Part shown: in pieces, positions 37,582 through 48,754 of the stretch | Numbering within the stretch: the stretch's first letter is position 1 | Layout: each line of letters opens with the position of its first letter | Source of the DNA: Paragonimus skrjabini miyazakii | Lineage: Eukaryota > Platyhelminthes > Trematoda > Plagiorchiida > Troglotrematidae | NCBI GenBank assembly: GCA_014338405.1 | Contig: JTDE01001313.1 | Coordinates: 18,268 to 82,267 of the forward strand | Direction of reading: 5' to 3' | DNA length: 64,000 bases | The notes under the pieces: generated by a model | The model's input: only the letters and a program-made list of their open reading frames with translations | Database searches by the model: none | What the model was told of the DNA's origin: nothing | Made by a program: the position numbers and the translations under genes

Positions 37582-37950
37582 AAGCGGCTCACTCTGGAAC
37601 AAATCAGTAAACACCCATGGGTTGAACAGGATCCTCCTCGGCCGTTTTCGATGGATGAGGCACGCGCCAAGTTCAAAACTCGTCTGGCCCAACGGACGGA
37701 CGTGGTAAGTACGCGGGGTATCGTGTGTTGGCTGGAGCCGTTCGAGTTTCTCCGTCGTCCCACTAATGAATATCCACCACCGCATATAGATGATACCGGA
37801 GCGCGCATTTTCTCCGCTGGCGAATTAGGACTTGATCACGAGATGGCCGTCTCATTGCCACCTTCGAATGATACGGACTCCGTGTGGTCCAACGATCACC
37901 TATCGCAAAAACCCGGGATAGCACCCTTCTCCGTTGTCGAGCGATTACAG
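37582..37950 (+). CDS. STK11: STK11/LKB1-like kinase, exon d (end of kinase domain)
   Basis: 123 codons, phase 0, acceptor CCACTAG, donor CAG/GTACTC. KRLTLEQISKHPWVEQ matches LKB1 KRFSIRQIRQHSWFRK and completes the kinase fold: the arginine in KRL is the conserved C-lobe arginine that pairs with the APE-type glutamate. Beyond residue 25 comes MDEARAKFKTRLAQRTD and a proline- and acid-rich flanking tail with no known domain. A GT site at the codon after RTD (GTAAGT, near 37705) is a stronger donor by eye than the one used here, so a shorter form of this exon is possible. Confidence 0.87.
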
Positions 37951-40485
37951 GTACTCTTGATCGTCGTTTTGTTTCTGTTCATTTTTGTGTGATGTTTTAT
38001 CGGCTAGTTTAATGGTACCCCGGACCTCGGCCTAATTCGTTAGTGTTCGCCTCATTTTAATAATTGCACGTTTCTACTCTATGGAAGAAACTAAAAACAT
38101 CTTGAATAAAACAATGAGAAGACAAATAATGTGATGTTCTCCAAAGTAAAACTTCGTACATTCTGTTCACACGTGGACATGTGACTAACTTTAATTTTCA
38201 CAAATCGGAAATCATAGCTTAAGGGATTAAACAGATGGGTACAAAAAGTGAAAAACACACCGTTAAACAATTTATAGTCCGGTTCTGAGTGTGTTTTATA
38301 GCTTGTCTACTGCATTCTTACCTTATTTATTATACTGTAGGTTTTCTCCTGTTTTGCTTTTAATTGTGGGGAATGTTATCAGACTTTTGGGCCATTTATT
38401 TTAAATGGCATCACGATCTATATTTGTGTACCTTACGAGAAACCCCGGTATATTGCGTTGTTTATAGCAGTTTTGTCTCTTCAGATGGAATAAAGTACCG
38501 ACATCGGTATATGGTAGCATTTCATATTGATTTGTCAACACGGCATGACCAGTCACGGGGGCCTTCGAAGTAAAGTCTGCTATTAAGGGGTAAAAATTTG
38601 GGCAAGCGTAGTGTTCTTTCTTTTGTTTGCGTTTACCCGTATTCTGATAAACTGAGAACTCTGCTTGTATTATCGCGCTACTCGTGCGTTTTAAATAGTG
38701 ACAAGTTATAATATGTGGTAACTGAATTGATTGGTGCAATTTGGTACCACCTGCATTTAATCGTATCTTTTGCAATCTGATTAACCTTTGCGATATATTC
38801 TTTTCGAAAAGAAGCATTTGACTCAAGTTTTTATCTTGGTAGGGCCTATCATTAGTTGAAATATCCTTGGATTTGGACTCTGCCGGTCGTTCACTGATCT
38901 GCGCCACTTGAGGCCACAGTGAGTGTTAAATCGCCAGAAGATTCGAATTATGCGTCCAGGTAGCCCAGTTTTATATCTTAAAATGGGCAGAGGGCAGAAG
39001 ACTATACGCAAATATATATACATATACTGTCATCGAACGTAGTTTTACAAATACAATAATAAACAATTTAAATGTACAGTAACCTACGACCAGGTTTAAA
39101 AACGCATATAACAGTGCAGCGGAAGCGTGACAAAGCGTCCAGTTAATTCCAGCAGTAAAATATGTAGTGCGTTACTGTTACGCATATAAACAAATGTGGG
39201 AAATTGTGGTAGGAATCAATAAAATTGGATACAGTTCAATTGTTTATGGCCGATATATACTTTATGAAGAAGAATTAAATGTTGACATATCAAACGGTTG
39301 TGAGTAAATGCGAGCGTTGCAAACGGACGAGTCATTTTGAATTAGAAGGCATACTACTGTAAACATGTGAGTAGAGTAACTTGAAATGTGAAATTGGGTT
39401 TCACAGTGGGCACATTGCCTAAACAAGCTGATCCTGACTGTATAATACTAGGTCATTTAAGCTGAATTCAATGTATTCGAAGGTTCAAACGATCGCCGAT
39501 CCGACACGCGATAGACGGCTCGAAATTATTTATATTCACTTGTTACACAATATCGACCGAGTGGATAATGTTTCTCAATCCGTTTAAATGATTGTCGTGA
39601 TGTTTGAACGATGTTATCTGGCACGGGTGAACAAATGTATACACACGGATGAGGTTTGAGCTAATAGTGTATCTTTCTTATAGAACATGTGGTTGTTGTG
39701 ACGACCCACAGGCAAGTGAAAACGCCCGAAACCATTTGGTAATATCTGTTCGTCGGTATGCAATTTGCTTTCGCTTATAGGTTAGTTTTCTGCACTCGTG
39801 TATCACTGTTCATGATGATTGCCTCTAAAAAGTACAAATACGAGTTCAACAGCGGCAGGTCTATATCTACCGTCAATCTGGGCCATAGAATGCTAATGTT
39901 AATTTCTTCCTTTTGGGTAACTGTATGAGTGCCGAAGGGTGTGTGGGTGAAATGGTTGGTAACCACATTTCAAAGACAAATCGCATTTCATCCATCTGCG
40001 CTGCCTGTAGCTGCGGGAAGACATAAGCTTTCCTCACTGTTTATTCCATAGTCTGTGGCACTATGGTTATTCTTGTACTAGACTATATATATATATATAT
40101 ATATACTATGTTCATAACTAACTTTGAATTAGATCTGTTTAGTCCATCTTCCATTCGTTAGGCTAATGGCAACGTACTTTTTAAGAAGGTGAAAACAACA
40201 GGAAAATTGTATTTAAAATGAAAAAATCAACGACATATCACTGACCGCAATACAGTGCTTTATGTTGTGCTGTTTTCCATGACGATGCGGTTTCTTAGAC
40301 AGTTTGAAACCTGGCTAACACAGTTTACCAACTTTGATCCAGAAAACTGTCAATAATTGTTTGACCTGTGGCCATTATTCATTTCATTTATTAGAGACCA
40401 ATTTGTTGAACGTTTCGTTTTATATAGATTTGTGACTATCTTCAAACTGGTTACTATTTGGTACCTGATCGCTTCCTTTTCCCAG
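37951..40485 (+). other. Intron between kinase exons d and e
   Basis: It ends CTTTTCCCAG. A 168-codon minus-strand frame at 38401-38907 shows no known motif. A short minus-strand match to the hammerhead-SINE lies near 38780-38830 (ACTTGAGTCAAATGCTTC), and a TA repeat is at 40084-40105. Confidence 0.75.
40084..40105. repeat. (TA)n microsatellite
   Basis: 22 bases of alternating T and A within an intron. Confidence 0.95.
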
Positions 40486-40615
40486 ATTTATCACGCGCTC
40501 TCTGAACATCCTGAAGGTATGAAGGCGTTCACGGAACCTACTCTGCAGGACTTGTACTCCACACAACCATCTGCCTATTCCTTCTTGGGAATTGAATCTC
40601 AACTTGCTCACCTGG
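40486..40615 (+). CDS. STK11: STK11/LKB1-like kinase, exon e (C-terminal flank)
   Basis: A 130-base exon, phase 0 at the start and phase 1 at the end. The acceptor is CTTTTCCCAG and the chosen donor CTGG/GTGTGT. It encodes IYHALSEHPEGMKAF and a TQPSAYSFLGIES stretch, with no named domain. The assignment rests on good splice signals, an open frame, and the fact that the phase 1 end fits the next exon's two-base start exactly. Weaker than the kinase exons because there is no family match. Confidence 0.62.
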
Positions 40616-42773
40616 GTGTGTTCAAGGTCTTTTTACTGGTGCAACTAGCTAACAGTAGTATAACATTGTCGTCATTTTTTCGGGACTCTTGCGTGAACGT
40701 TGCTGTTATTTTTTTGTACTTCTAACATTTCTTATGTAGGATTTCTGTTCGATGGTTCGTTGCATACATACTACTCTTAACGCCTGATCAGATGAGGGTA
40801 CAACTCAGGTCCCCGCTCGCTTCAACATTGAAGACAGCTATTATAGAAGACAAATTTGCGGAACAGACTAAGGAGCGTTGATTAGACAAACTGACAGTTC
40901 TTTTACGTATCCTAAAACTCACAGCTAATCTCAGTTACATTGTTCCCCTGAAACCCAACCTATTTTTCTTATAATCAGATACTCAAGTTTAGAGTGCGGA
41001 TTAATAAAGTGCTTTAAGTTTTCTCACTCTAAAACACAAATGTGATGCTTCCGGATCACATAGAATGCTAGATCGAGCCAGTGAAGTCACTGTTCTCTGG
41101 TGCGTGTTTCGAAAGGTGTCGGACGTCTAATCCGTAACAAAACATTCAGTCTCTGATGTTTAGGGTGGCAAACCAGGATATCAGTGTTTGGAGAGAACCA
41201 CTAGTTGGTAATGTGCCCGCGTAATCAACGCTTCTTTATGGTCTTTGATTAGTTGCTTCGAGTAAATCTACCAACCAATTGGTGATCACACATTCACCTA
41301 CATTCTTGATTAGTAACGCTACTCGGCATGTTAACATGCCGATATCTAAGTGAATAATCTCGGAGTCGCTCTGGTTTCGTTCCGTGTTATTTTATTCAGC
41401 GTTCTTTTAATTCCTCTCGTGATATACGATCTATCTACATGAGGTGATCGAGCCGGTACTAATGAACTCACAGTGGGTGACTCCAATGTTTCTCACGATT
41501 TTAGTTGTTTGAGTCAGACCCGACCATCATTGTTAGTTAGCGGAACAGCTGCAGCTGTCCAGGTGCGCCTGTGTATACACTTATGAACACATCGAATGAA
41601 CACAGTTCATGCAGAAGTATTGGTTTTGCTAGCTCAACACGGACAGCCTTGAAAATTGGTTATTTCGCATGTATGACCAGTTGGCACCTCCTGTGGCTGC
41701 ACTGACACCACTGCGTGTCGATCCGCCTGGTTCAATGTCGACATGCTCAGAATTGCCAGTAAGGATTTTTCAGTTACTTTTACGGTGAAAGTGAATCGCA
41801 TTATTCAATAATACTGACATATACTTGTGCTTTCTACGTACAGTAAGGATATCTGAGAAACACCTAAGGTCAAGTAAACAAGCAATAGATTCGATTATCT
41901 TCCTTTGCTAATTTGCATACTGTGCGTGTGTAGTCGACTCATTCATCTCAGCAGAGAACATTACGAATACCTGTCACTAATACCAGCTGCCTGTCAAGTG
42001 TACACAATGTTTTTTTCGATTGGTGATAGATTATCGTTAGTTCCAAAAAGTCGAGTAGACAAGCAGGTTGTGCTACAAAACACCGCACCAATCGGCGTTG
42101 CTGACGGTCGGCCTCATACTTTGTAACGTTTCGAGTAAATTCACTTGTACGATTGAAAACTTAACTGTATTGAATGAACCGGCACACAATCAAGTGTTAC
42201 AAGGTTGGTAAGAAGATCCTAATGGTGCTTCCACCTATGTTCTATTAGCACGCCCTTTGAACTTTTATTTAGTCAACTTGTATTGAAGCGTGCTGTTTTT
42301 GTTCTGTGCAGTTGATCACTTGTTCACACACAACCGTGGTCTTATAACACGGATAACTAAGAATACCTTGGATTACAATACTGTAAAAAGAACAGATAAC
42401 CGAGAAAATCTTGTAGGTTTTACCTGGATAGGACAGTTGTTTTTAATACAAACATACCACTGTTATCTTGGGTAGCGTTTCCAACTATTCGAAATAGCAC
42501 AAAATCCCATACAGATCTGTTGGTGATAGGCTTTATTTGAGGAAACAGCATCAAATAAAATGTTGGAAGCTTTCTGAATGATATGCTGGTACAGAAGAGC
42601 ATTTATTACGCAATATCTGCTGCAATACATCTAGTTCGAAACAGTATTTCGTGGACGTAATATTTTCCAGAAGCTATGCGCCAACATTTTTGGAATTCGT
42701 CAATAGCTCTACCGTGCATTGTTCATAGCTGTTTATCCGTCTGTGATTCGTTTAATCTGAAGCAATGGCAACA

Positions 42774-43165
42774 TTCCTTAAGAAAGGCCACCCGATGTGG
42801 TTGAAACGTTGAGTGTTACAATTCACCCATAACGTTGTTCTCCCAAGCACGACGCTCAAACTACTTAACTACATTCGTACTAAACTTGGTACGGATATTT
42901 TGCAAAGTACTAGGGGCATCCGTTGGTGTGAAGGTTTATGCAATACAGTCTTGATAATAGCGCCACTTTTCGAGTCATCCCCGTAGTGTTCAGTAAGTAT
43001 CATTAACCACTTGTAGGATATCCGCACCAAATTTAGTACGTATAAAGTCAAACAGTTTGGGCACCGTGTTTAACATGTTCGATTACAACACTACTGAGGA
43101 AGGCCACCCGAGGTGATTGAAACGTAGAGTATTACAACTTGCTCGTAGCGTTGTGTTATTCTCAA
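42774..43165 (+). repeat. Duplicated GGCCACCCGA / GAAACG motif
   Basis: Two copies (about 42774-42860 and 43094-43165) share GAxAGGCCACCCGAxGTGxTTGAAACGT, then GAGT.TTACAA and CGTTGT. Between them lies a short inverted pair (about 42870-42915 and 42993-43040) around TCGTACTAAA.TTGGT.CGGATAT. The element type is unknown. The second copy begins CTGAGGA, so a degenerate hammerhead core is possible. Confidence 0.5.
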
Positions 43166-44494
43166 TCCATTTATCAATATCATTAACCACAACCTAGGTG
43201 TTGGCGCAACTCTCACAAATTTCAAATCGGTAAAACACATGCAACTCACTATCCTCAGTAACACCATTGGGTTACTCTTTCATGTAAGCGCTTTATGTCT
43301 GATGCCCTCCAGTACACTGTAGGTAATTTTTCACTGTACTTACCCCACTCAGGCATTGTATGAATGGACTGAGTAGTTGATCACACATGTTACAATCGTA
43401 CACAATGACTAAGTCAAGCTATGGATAAACTCTATTGGTATTTATCATTCATAGTGTAATACGCAAGTATTTTCGTACTGCTACACCACGTACTAGCTGA
43501 TTCATGCTATGCTTGTGATTAGCTGGTTAACATACAATAGGTCGACACAATTAATCAATGCGCTTGCTTGGGTCACTCGCGTTTACTCGTTTCCCCCCCC
43601 CCAATGAATGCTGTAAATTGACATTTTTCGTTATGGCAGCATCGTTAAACAGTTTGATGATAAGGTGTATGAGCGCTAACTCTCAGTCAGATACAACCTC
43701 AATAGAAAACATATCTATAGCTTGATTTGCCTTTTTTGCCTTGAAAAGAGCAGACGACACCTTGGGAAACGCCCGCAAAACTGCTGCCATGAACTCTGTC
43801 ATTGACAACGTCATTTTGCCGTGAATTGAATGTCTTCGACTTGCAAAAGTCTCTGGTCCAATTTGGCAGTTAAGGATGTCCCGTGTGCTATGGAACAGTG
43901 CGTATAAGAAATCAGGACGTCTAACAGGTTCCGTTCGAATGTAGCCATAATGGTTGTAGAGGAAGTGTAGGGGTAAACAAAATCAGTAGTATCAAATATT
44001 TGACATTGTTCATTTGGTTTGCAGATACTAAACTATGATATCCTTATTTTGTAAGAATATATACTCAATATATTGTGGTGCACGGCATTTTTTCAATTCG
44101 CTGACGCAATCTTGAATGAGAGATGTACCTTGCATTCTAATCAATCTACTACTTGTCTGTCTAATAACACTATTTTACTAGAATCGAAGAGTGGTGCGGC
44201 TGTTGCCGAAGTTCCGTTGTACACACATTTTACTGACTTCAAACCCAAACAACTAATCTCTTTTCATTAAGAATGTGCTACTAAAAGATGTCGATCCCAT
44301 CAAAAATGTCTTCGGCCTCTTGAAATCGTCTTAAGACAAGGCAGTGAGACACGTGGAATTTAACAGCACCCTGTCATTTTGTTACGGTAGACAGTTTCAG
44401 GTCCATCTATTACTAAATTAACGTCCTGTGGACGAGAAAAACCCAACAATGTTTTTTTGAACTAAGTGAATTGTACATCATCCACAACTGCTTG

Positions 44495-44692
44495 CAGCAT
44501 TCGCATTTAGGTAATTTTTCTAGCCAATCTCCTTCCAAAGGGATCACTAGCCTCCTGCTTAGCTTGTGTTAGGGCTCGTCGGCAGTGCACATTCTTGCCA
44601 CTACCGGGATTTGAAATCCGGCCGGGTGTTAATGAGGTAACCATGTTGACCACTGAGTCATTGGCTTCACACTAGGCACGACTGAATTATCA
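44495..44692 (-). mobile_element. Hammerhead-SINE copy, degraded
   Basis: On the minus strand it has the family start CAGTCGTGCCTAGTGTGAAG, a tRNA-like part with GGATTTCAAATCCCGG and CCGACGA at 44576-44582. GAAA has become TAAG, and the 3' body is recognisable to about 44495. Both catalytic boxes are damaged. Confidence 0.72.
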
Positions 44693-44734
44693 TATATAAA
44701 CGCAGCGTATCCAGTATTCTAGTCCTGGCCCTGA

Positions 44735-44861
44735 CAAGAGTGTGAATTACTAACGAACTCTAACAAGAGCGAAACTCGAGTATACTGTCTTTTCACGAAT
44801 GGGGATGGCTGAAAAGTCTATAGGAATGTGGTAGCCGCAATCACTGGTAAATAATATTCAA
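44735..44861 (+). mobile_element. Hammerhead-SINE 3' part, degraded
   Basis: CTAACGA at 44750-44756, ACTCTAACAAGAGC, GAAA at 44771-44774, then CTCGAGTATAC and the family 3' body. The invariant G of CUGANGA is A, and the triplet is GTA. It faces away from the neighbouring minus-strand copy. Confidence 0.72.
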
Positions 44862-45154
44862 CTCGTATTATACGAAATCTTCTGCTACTTACTTTCTACT
44901 CAGCTACGACAGTTTTGTTGTCATAACCCTTTCAGATGTGCTTGATATTCAGTGCACTCCTCTTTTCTTGGTATTTGTTAACCAACTAACGACCTGGCAG
45001 GTTTGTTCGTTTATGTGTGTCTATGTGTATTATAGGGTGTGTTATGGGGTTTCCAGTCTTCACTCCGGATTATGTTCGTTGCTATGTGATATACATAATC
45101 ACATATGTGCTGAATACTGTCATGTTGACAAAACCTAGAGATGTGATGAGTGAT

Positions 45155-45245
45155 CGCTCCAAATGAGACCAGAACTCGCGATTGCACGGTTCGTAGATTG
45201 GTGTCGTAACCACTATGCTTCCGCGAGGTCACGCGTAACCGTACG
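45155..45245 (-). repeat. Possible tRNA-derived SINE scrap
   Basis: On the minus strand GCATAGTGGTTACGACACC resembles an A box and GCGAGTTCTGGTCTC a damaged B box at tRNA-like spacing. No second copy was found in the window. Confidence 0.3.
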
Positions 45246-45644
45246 AATTAAGACGGTTCAATATGCTGAATATTCGGCCAAATGAACATTCAGCTTTGGG
45301 ACTAGGTCAACTCCTATTAGGCCTGTTAAGAGTTCTGTCAATGACTTCAACTTTTTTTCTACAAATATTATGGGGATCTCGTCTCGGAAACCCACACTTC
45401 CATGTAAACGTGGAAGCACTGTAAGATGGTCCCGACGGCCCTCCCTTCAATAGCGTTGTTGTGGCAAACAGCCCGTTGGTATTTTACACTTTTAAACAGT
45501 TTTTATCAACTTGTCCAAAATAAATCTAGGGGTCTGATGCCATTTGTTCCGCGACCTCGCTAATTTGCTGTCTAAGGCCCTCTGCTAATGTCCAAAGTGT
45601 CCTTGGAGCTCATTCTCACAGGAAATTTTTCATGTATTTTGTAG

Positions 45645-46570
45645 ATATCGATCCGGCTTCTTCGTTTATTCCCGCAAATCCCATTTGTAAATCACTCTAT
45701 TATTCCGGCGGCACCGATTACTTTCACAACATGGGGGACCATAATGACCCGGAATTTACGTCCACGTGCCGGCAACGTGGCATGACCATTTCTCTGCCTG
45801 CCGCTGCCTCGGCAACCAGGCCAGGTCACGTGAGACATAAGCTAACTAATCCGCCCGAATGCGAGCCACCTGCCTGTCCAGAGGATATTCCTGTGTCACC
45901 GTTAACGATGCCTTTTCCCGGCACAAAAGCCGCCATGACTGTTGAACACGGTGGCACAATGCGTGCCTCCAGTTATTCGGATTATCGCGAACTGGGCCTG
46001 ATCGAACCTGCTGTCGCATCTGCCCAGCCTCACCAAGCCACGGATTCTCAACGTACGTGGCATTCTGGATTCCGTATCGGAGGCCGACCGATGGAAATGA
46101 TCAAGCCCCCTGTGGAACATTGGGCACCTGACACGCTAATTGTTACGGGTAATCTGGACAACGAACAAACTCTAGTCAAATCGAACTATAACGTGAACAA
46201 AGATATGCCAGTGTGCGAATTAAATTCACACCATAACTTGCGTCGGCGTCTCACGCACTGGCTTTCTAGCTCCGTATCATCATTAAAACGTCGGCTGCGC
46301 GCGAGACCACCCAGACCAGAGAATATGGCCCTTGCGCGCCACCATACAGCCGAACCGTTCTTTTCTCAATCCATAGAGCCCGCAACCAGTATGCACGACT
46401 CGATAACCTCCGAACCTGTTTTACTGGAGAAATCGAGGCACAAATATCGACACTGGCTGTCGATTGGAAAGGTGAGGCGAAGTGAACGAAAAGATAAACC
46501 CTGTGTGCCCGGCGGTTGCGACCCCGTTACACTGTGTTCTTCATCCTGTCACAAAGCAATTTCACGATAA
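45645..46570 (+). CDS. STK11: STK11/LKB1-like kinase, exon f (C-terminal tail)
   Basis: It starts two bases into a codon after TTTTGTAG, which fits the phase 1 end of exon e and gives an Asp codon across the junction. 308 codons follow to a TAA at 46568-46570. The tail is low in hydrophobic blocks and rich in Pro, Ser and Arg, with a basic stretch (SSLKRRLRARPPRP, around 46280-46315) and an RRS site near 46478. No named domain is seen. Vertebrate LKB1 ends in a CaaX farnesylation box; this frame ends CHKAISR, so that box is absent here. A strong donor (AAG/GTGAGG) at 46472 raises the chance that the true last exon lies further on. With exons a-e the summed frame is 872 codons, about twice human LKB1. 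Confidence 0.68.
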
Positions 46571-48754
46571 CCTGCTCCTGCTCCCGAGCTTCTTCTGCAT
46601 ACTGTGATCACACCATCTAGTTGTTGCTTCTGTTGTTATTGTTGCTGTTGTTCTCGCATACTCATTCTTTTCCACATACCAGTTGTGTCTTTCCTTCCTG
46701 TCAACACAATGATGTTCACCTTCTTCTCGTCAACGCCGCCTTTTTGTAGCTTCCCCCACAATTCCCATCCAGCTGCTTGCTTTACAATCATCATCAAGTG
46801 GTCGGGTGTGCTTCCACTGTGACCCCTTGTTTTTTCACAGAATCATCTGTTGCATATGGGCCCTCCTTTGAATGCTTCACATTTGAAAGCTAATTTTCTA
46901 TGTCATCTTTGTGCATCGATCTGACTGAACAGTGTCGAACGTTGTCTTCTCTGTTCACCACACCGCATTGATTCTCTTCGTTGCCATTACTGAACGATAA
47001 TGATTATTTAGAGGCGGAGCTAAAGTAGTCCCTTACATTTTCGTATCTGACAAATTTACGTTCACTTTAGATTATTAGTTTCGTGTACAGAAATATTACA
47101 TATTACAAGTATAACTGTGGGATACGTGCTCCCATCGAGTTGGCACGATTTCCATTTTTGTGTTTCATCCATCACGCTTCCCGGTTTTCTCTTTGCTTTT
47201 CTCTCTCTTCATTTTTCTGTTTCTGTCTACCAATTTTTGATCAGATGTATAACCAACCGTTAGAAATGCTACTATGTTCGTATGGTTTGATTTGGTTTTG
47301 CACGCATTCAATCAATTTGTCGGCACCTTGTTAATAGTCATTTTGGTCTCTCTGGTTGGTTACTCACCACAGCAATACTGTGTTCCGATGTGAATGGACT
47401 AATGTGCCGTTTATAGATAATCAAAGAATAACTTTCTATCAATGTTGCCCGCCTTTATGTGTGGTTACTAGCAAAAGTCGACTGTTTAAATGAATACACA
47501 ATACGTACACTTCTGAATCGTGGTGGTGACTGCTAGTTTGCAAGCCAGCTATGGCTGATCGGTCTCACCTATAGAAAATTACTCGAATGATATCTTCTTC
47601 TGTGTTCACAAACGACCGTACTTCTTCGTTCTGGAAGTTTTGAACCAAACCTGCTACCGTTACGTTATATGTTGCAGCTATCTTATCTTTTATCTACTGT
47701 CATTTCTGTATAGACCAATTGTTGGTAACCCAAAGTTAATCAGCTGGATTCTTGAGGTGTTAGACAATGGACATCAATGCTAATCATGCATGTGTTTCAT
47801 GTGATGGAGATCTTGATTATCCAGATAAATACGGATCTGTTTAAATTTGTATTGCGACTAGACCAGACATTCGAACGATATTGTATTCACCAAACAAATG
47901 TGTATAGAGGAAAAAGTATCCGAATTCACACCCTAAACTGGAAACCGATAGAGAATACAAAGTATTAGTCGTTGAAGCCGCTATCCACGTCCCATATGAC
48001 TGACACGATTAACCCATCCTACAAGCAAGTTATTTGTCCTAAACAAGACGTCGCTGTTGAATTACGACCACACTTTGTGACGAGTGTGTTTGTTTGAACT
48101 CAGTCGTAAATATCTGATCGCTTGTCTTCCGCACAGCGCCAGCTGAACTTCGGTTTGTCTATCCAAGTGATTCGATTTCGTCAGAAGCGTTACGCGCGGG
48201 GGGCTTCTGGATTGACTACTACTTAGCTGTCGTCGTAATACGCTTTAGGTTACCGAGAGATCACTAATCACTTCTGGAATGGTGAGGAGTACAGCATATA
48301 CTCAGAAGGCATCAATCTTCTCTGGTTGCGGTCATGGTAGGTCGACTGCTTTCACGGGGATTCTTCAGAGTACTGTGGTTTGTCAAACGTACAGTTTTGC
48401 AAACACCTAATAGTCTATTTATCCATCTTCGTCTCTCTGCTATGCCATTCACCAACGGTTTGCTAAACTTGGCGACCTTTTTTAATCAGCACCATTGCAA
48501 AAGTTTAAAAATGCACTAAAACTCAAACACATTCTGACCTTCGGAATCGTGTGAGATGAACCATTTATATGCATGCATTCTGGGCTGACCATGCCAGTTG
48601 GGAGTAAGTTACACTGTCGGTGAAATACATTTGTATTTCTTGTTTAGTCTTATCCCTCAACTCTGTGTGTAGACCAAGTATTGTTTCATTCCTCTCCAGG
48701 TTCCCGTAGAATTCATAAGAAGTCAATTTCGGTAATTCTCATCAGAAACCATTG
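46571..48754. other. No gene recognised
   Basis: A TTG-rich simple repeat lies at 46621-46651. No AATAAA was noticed close after the stop at 46570. The remaining frames are short and without motifs. Confidence 0.4.
46621..46651. repeat. TTG-rich simple repeat
   Basis: Imperfect TTG/TTC triplets just after the kinase stop; they generate a spurious cysteine-rich frame. Confidence 0.85.

Larger units (their letters stand above)
40616..45644 (+). other. Intron between kinase exons e and f
   Basis: It ends CATGTATTTTGTAG. It holds an inverted pair of hammerhead-SINE copies (44495-44692, - and 44735-44861, +), a twice-repeated motif with GGCCACCCGA...TTGAAACG (42774-42860 and 43094-43165), a 12-base C run near 43591 and a possible SINE near 45155-45245. 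Confidence 0.65.

Noticed and set aside
38401..38907. 168-codon minus-strand open frame
   Set aside because: It lies in a kinase intron in AT-rich sequence, with no motif and no repeat elsewhere in the window; it could be chance.
46604..46822. Cysteine-rich frame just after the kinase stop
   Set aside because: Produced by TTG/TTC triplets; not a plausible last exon.
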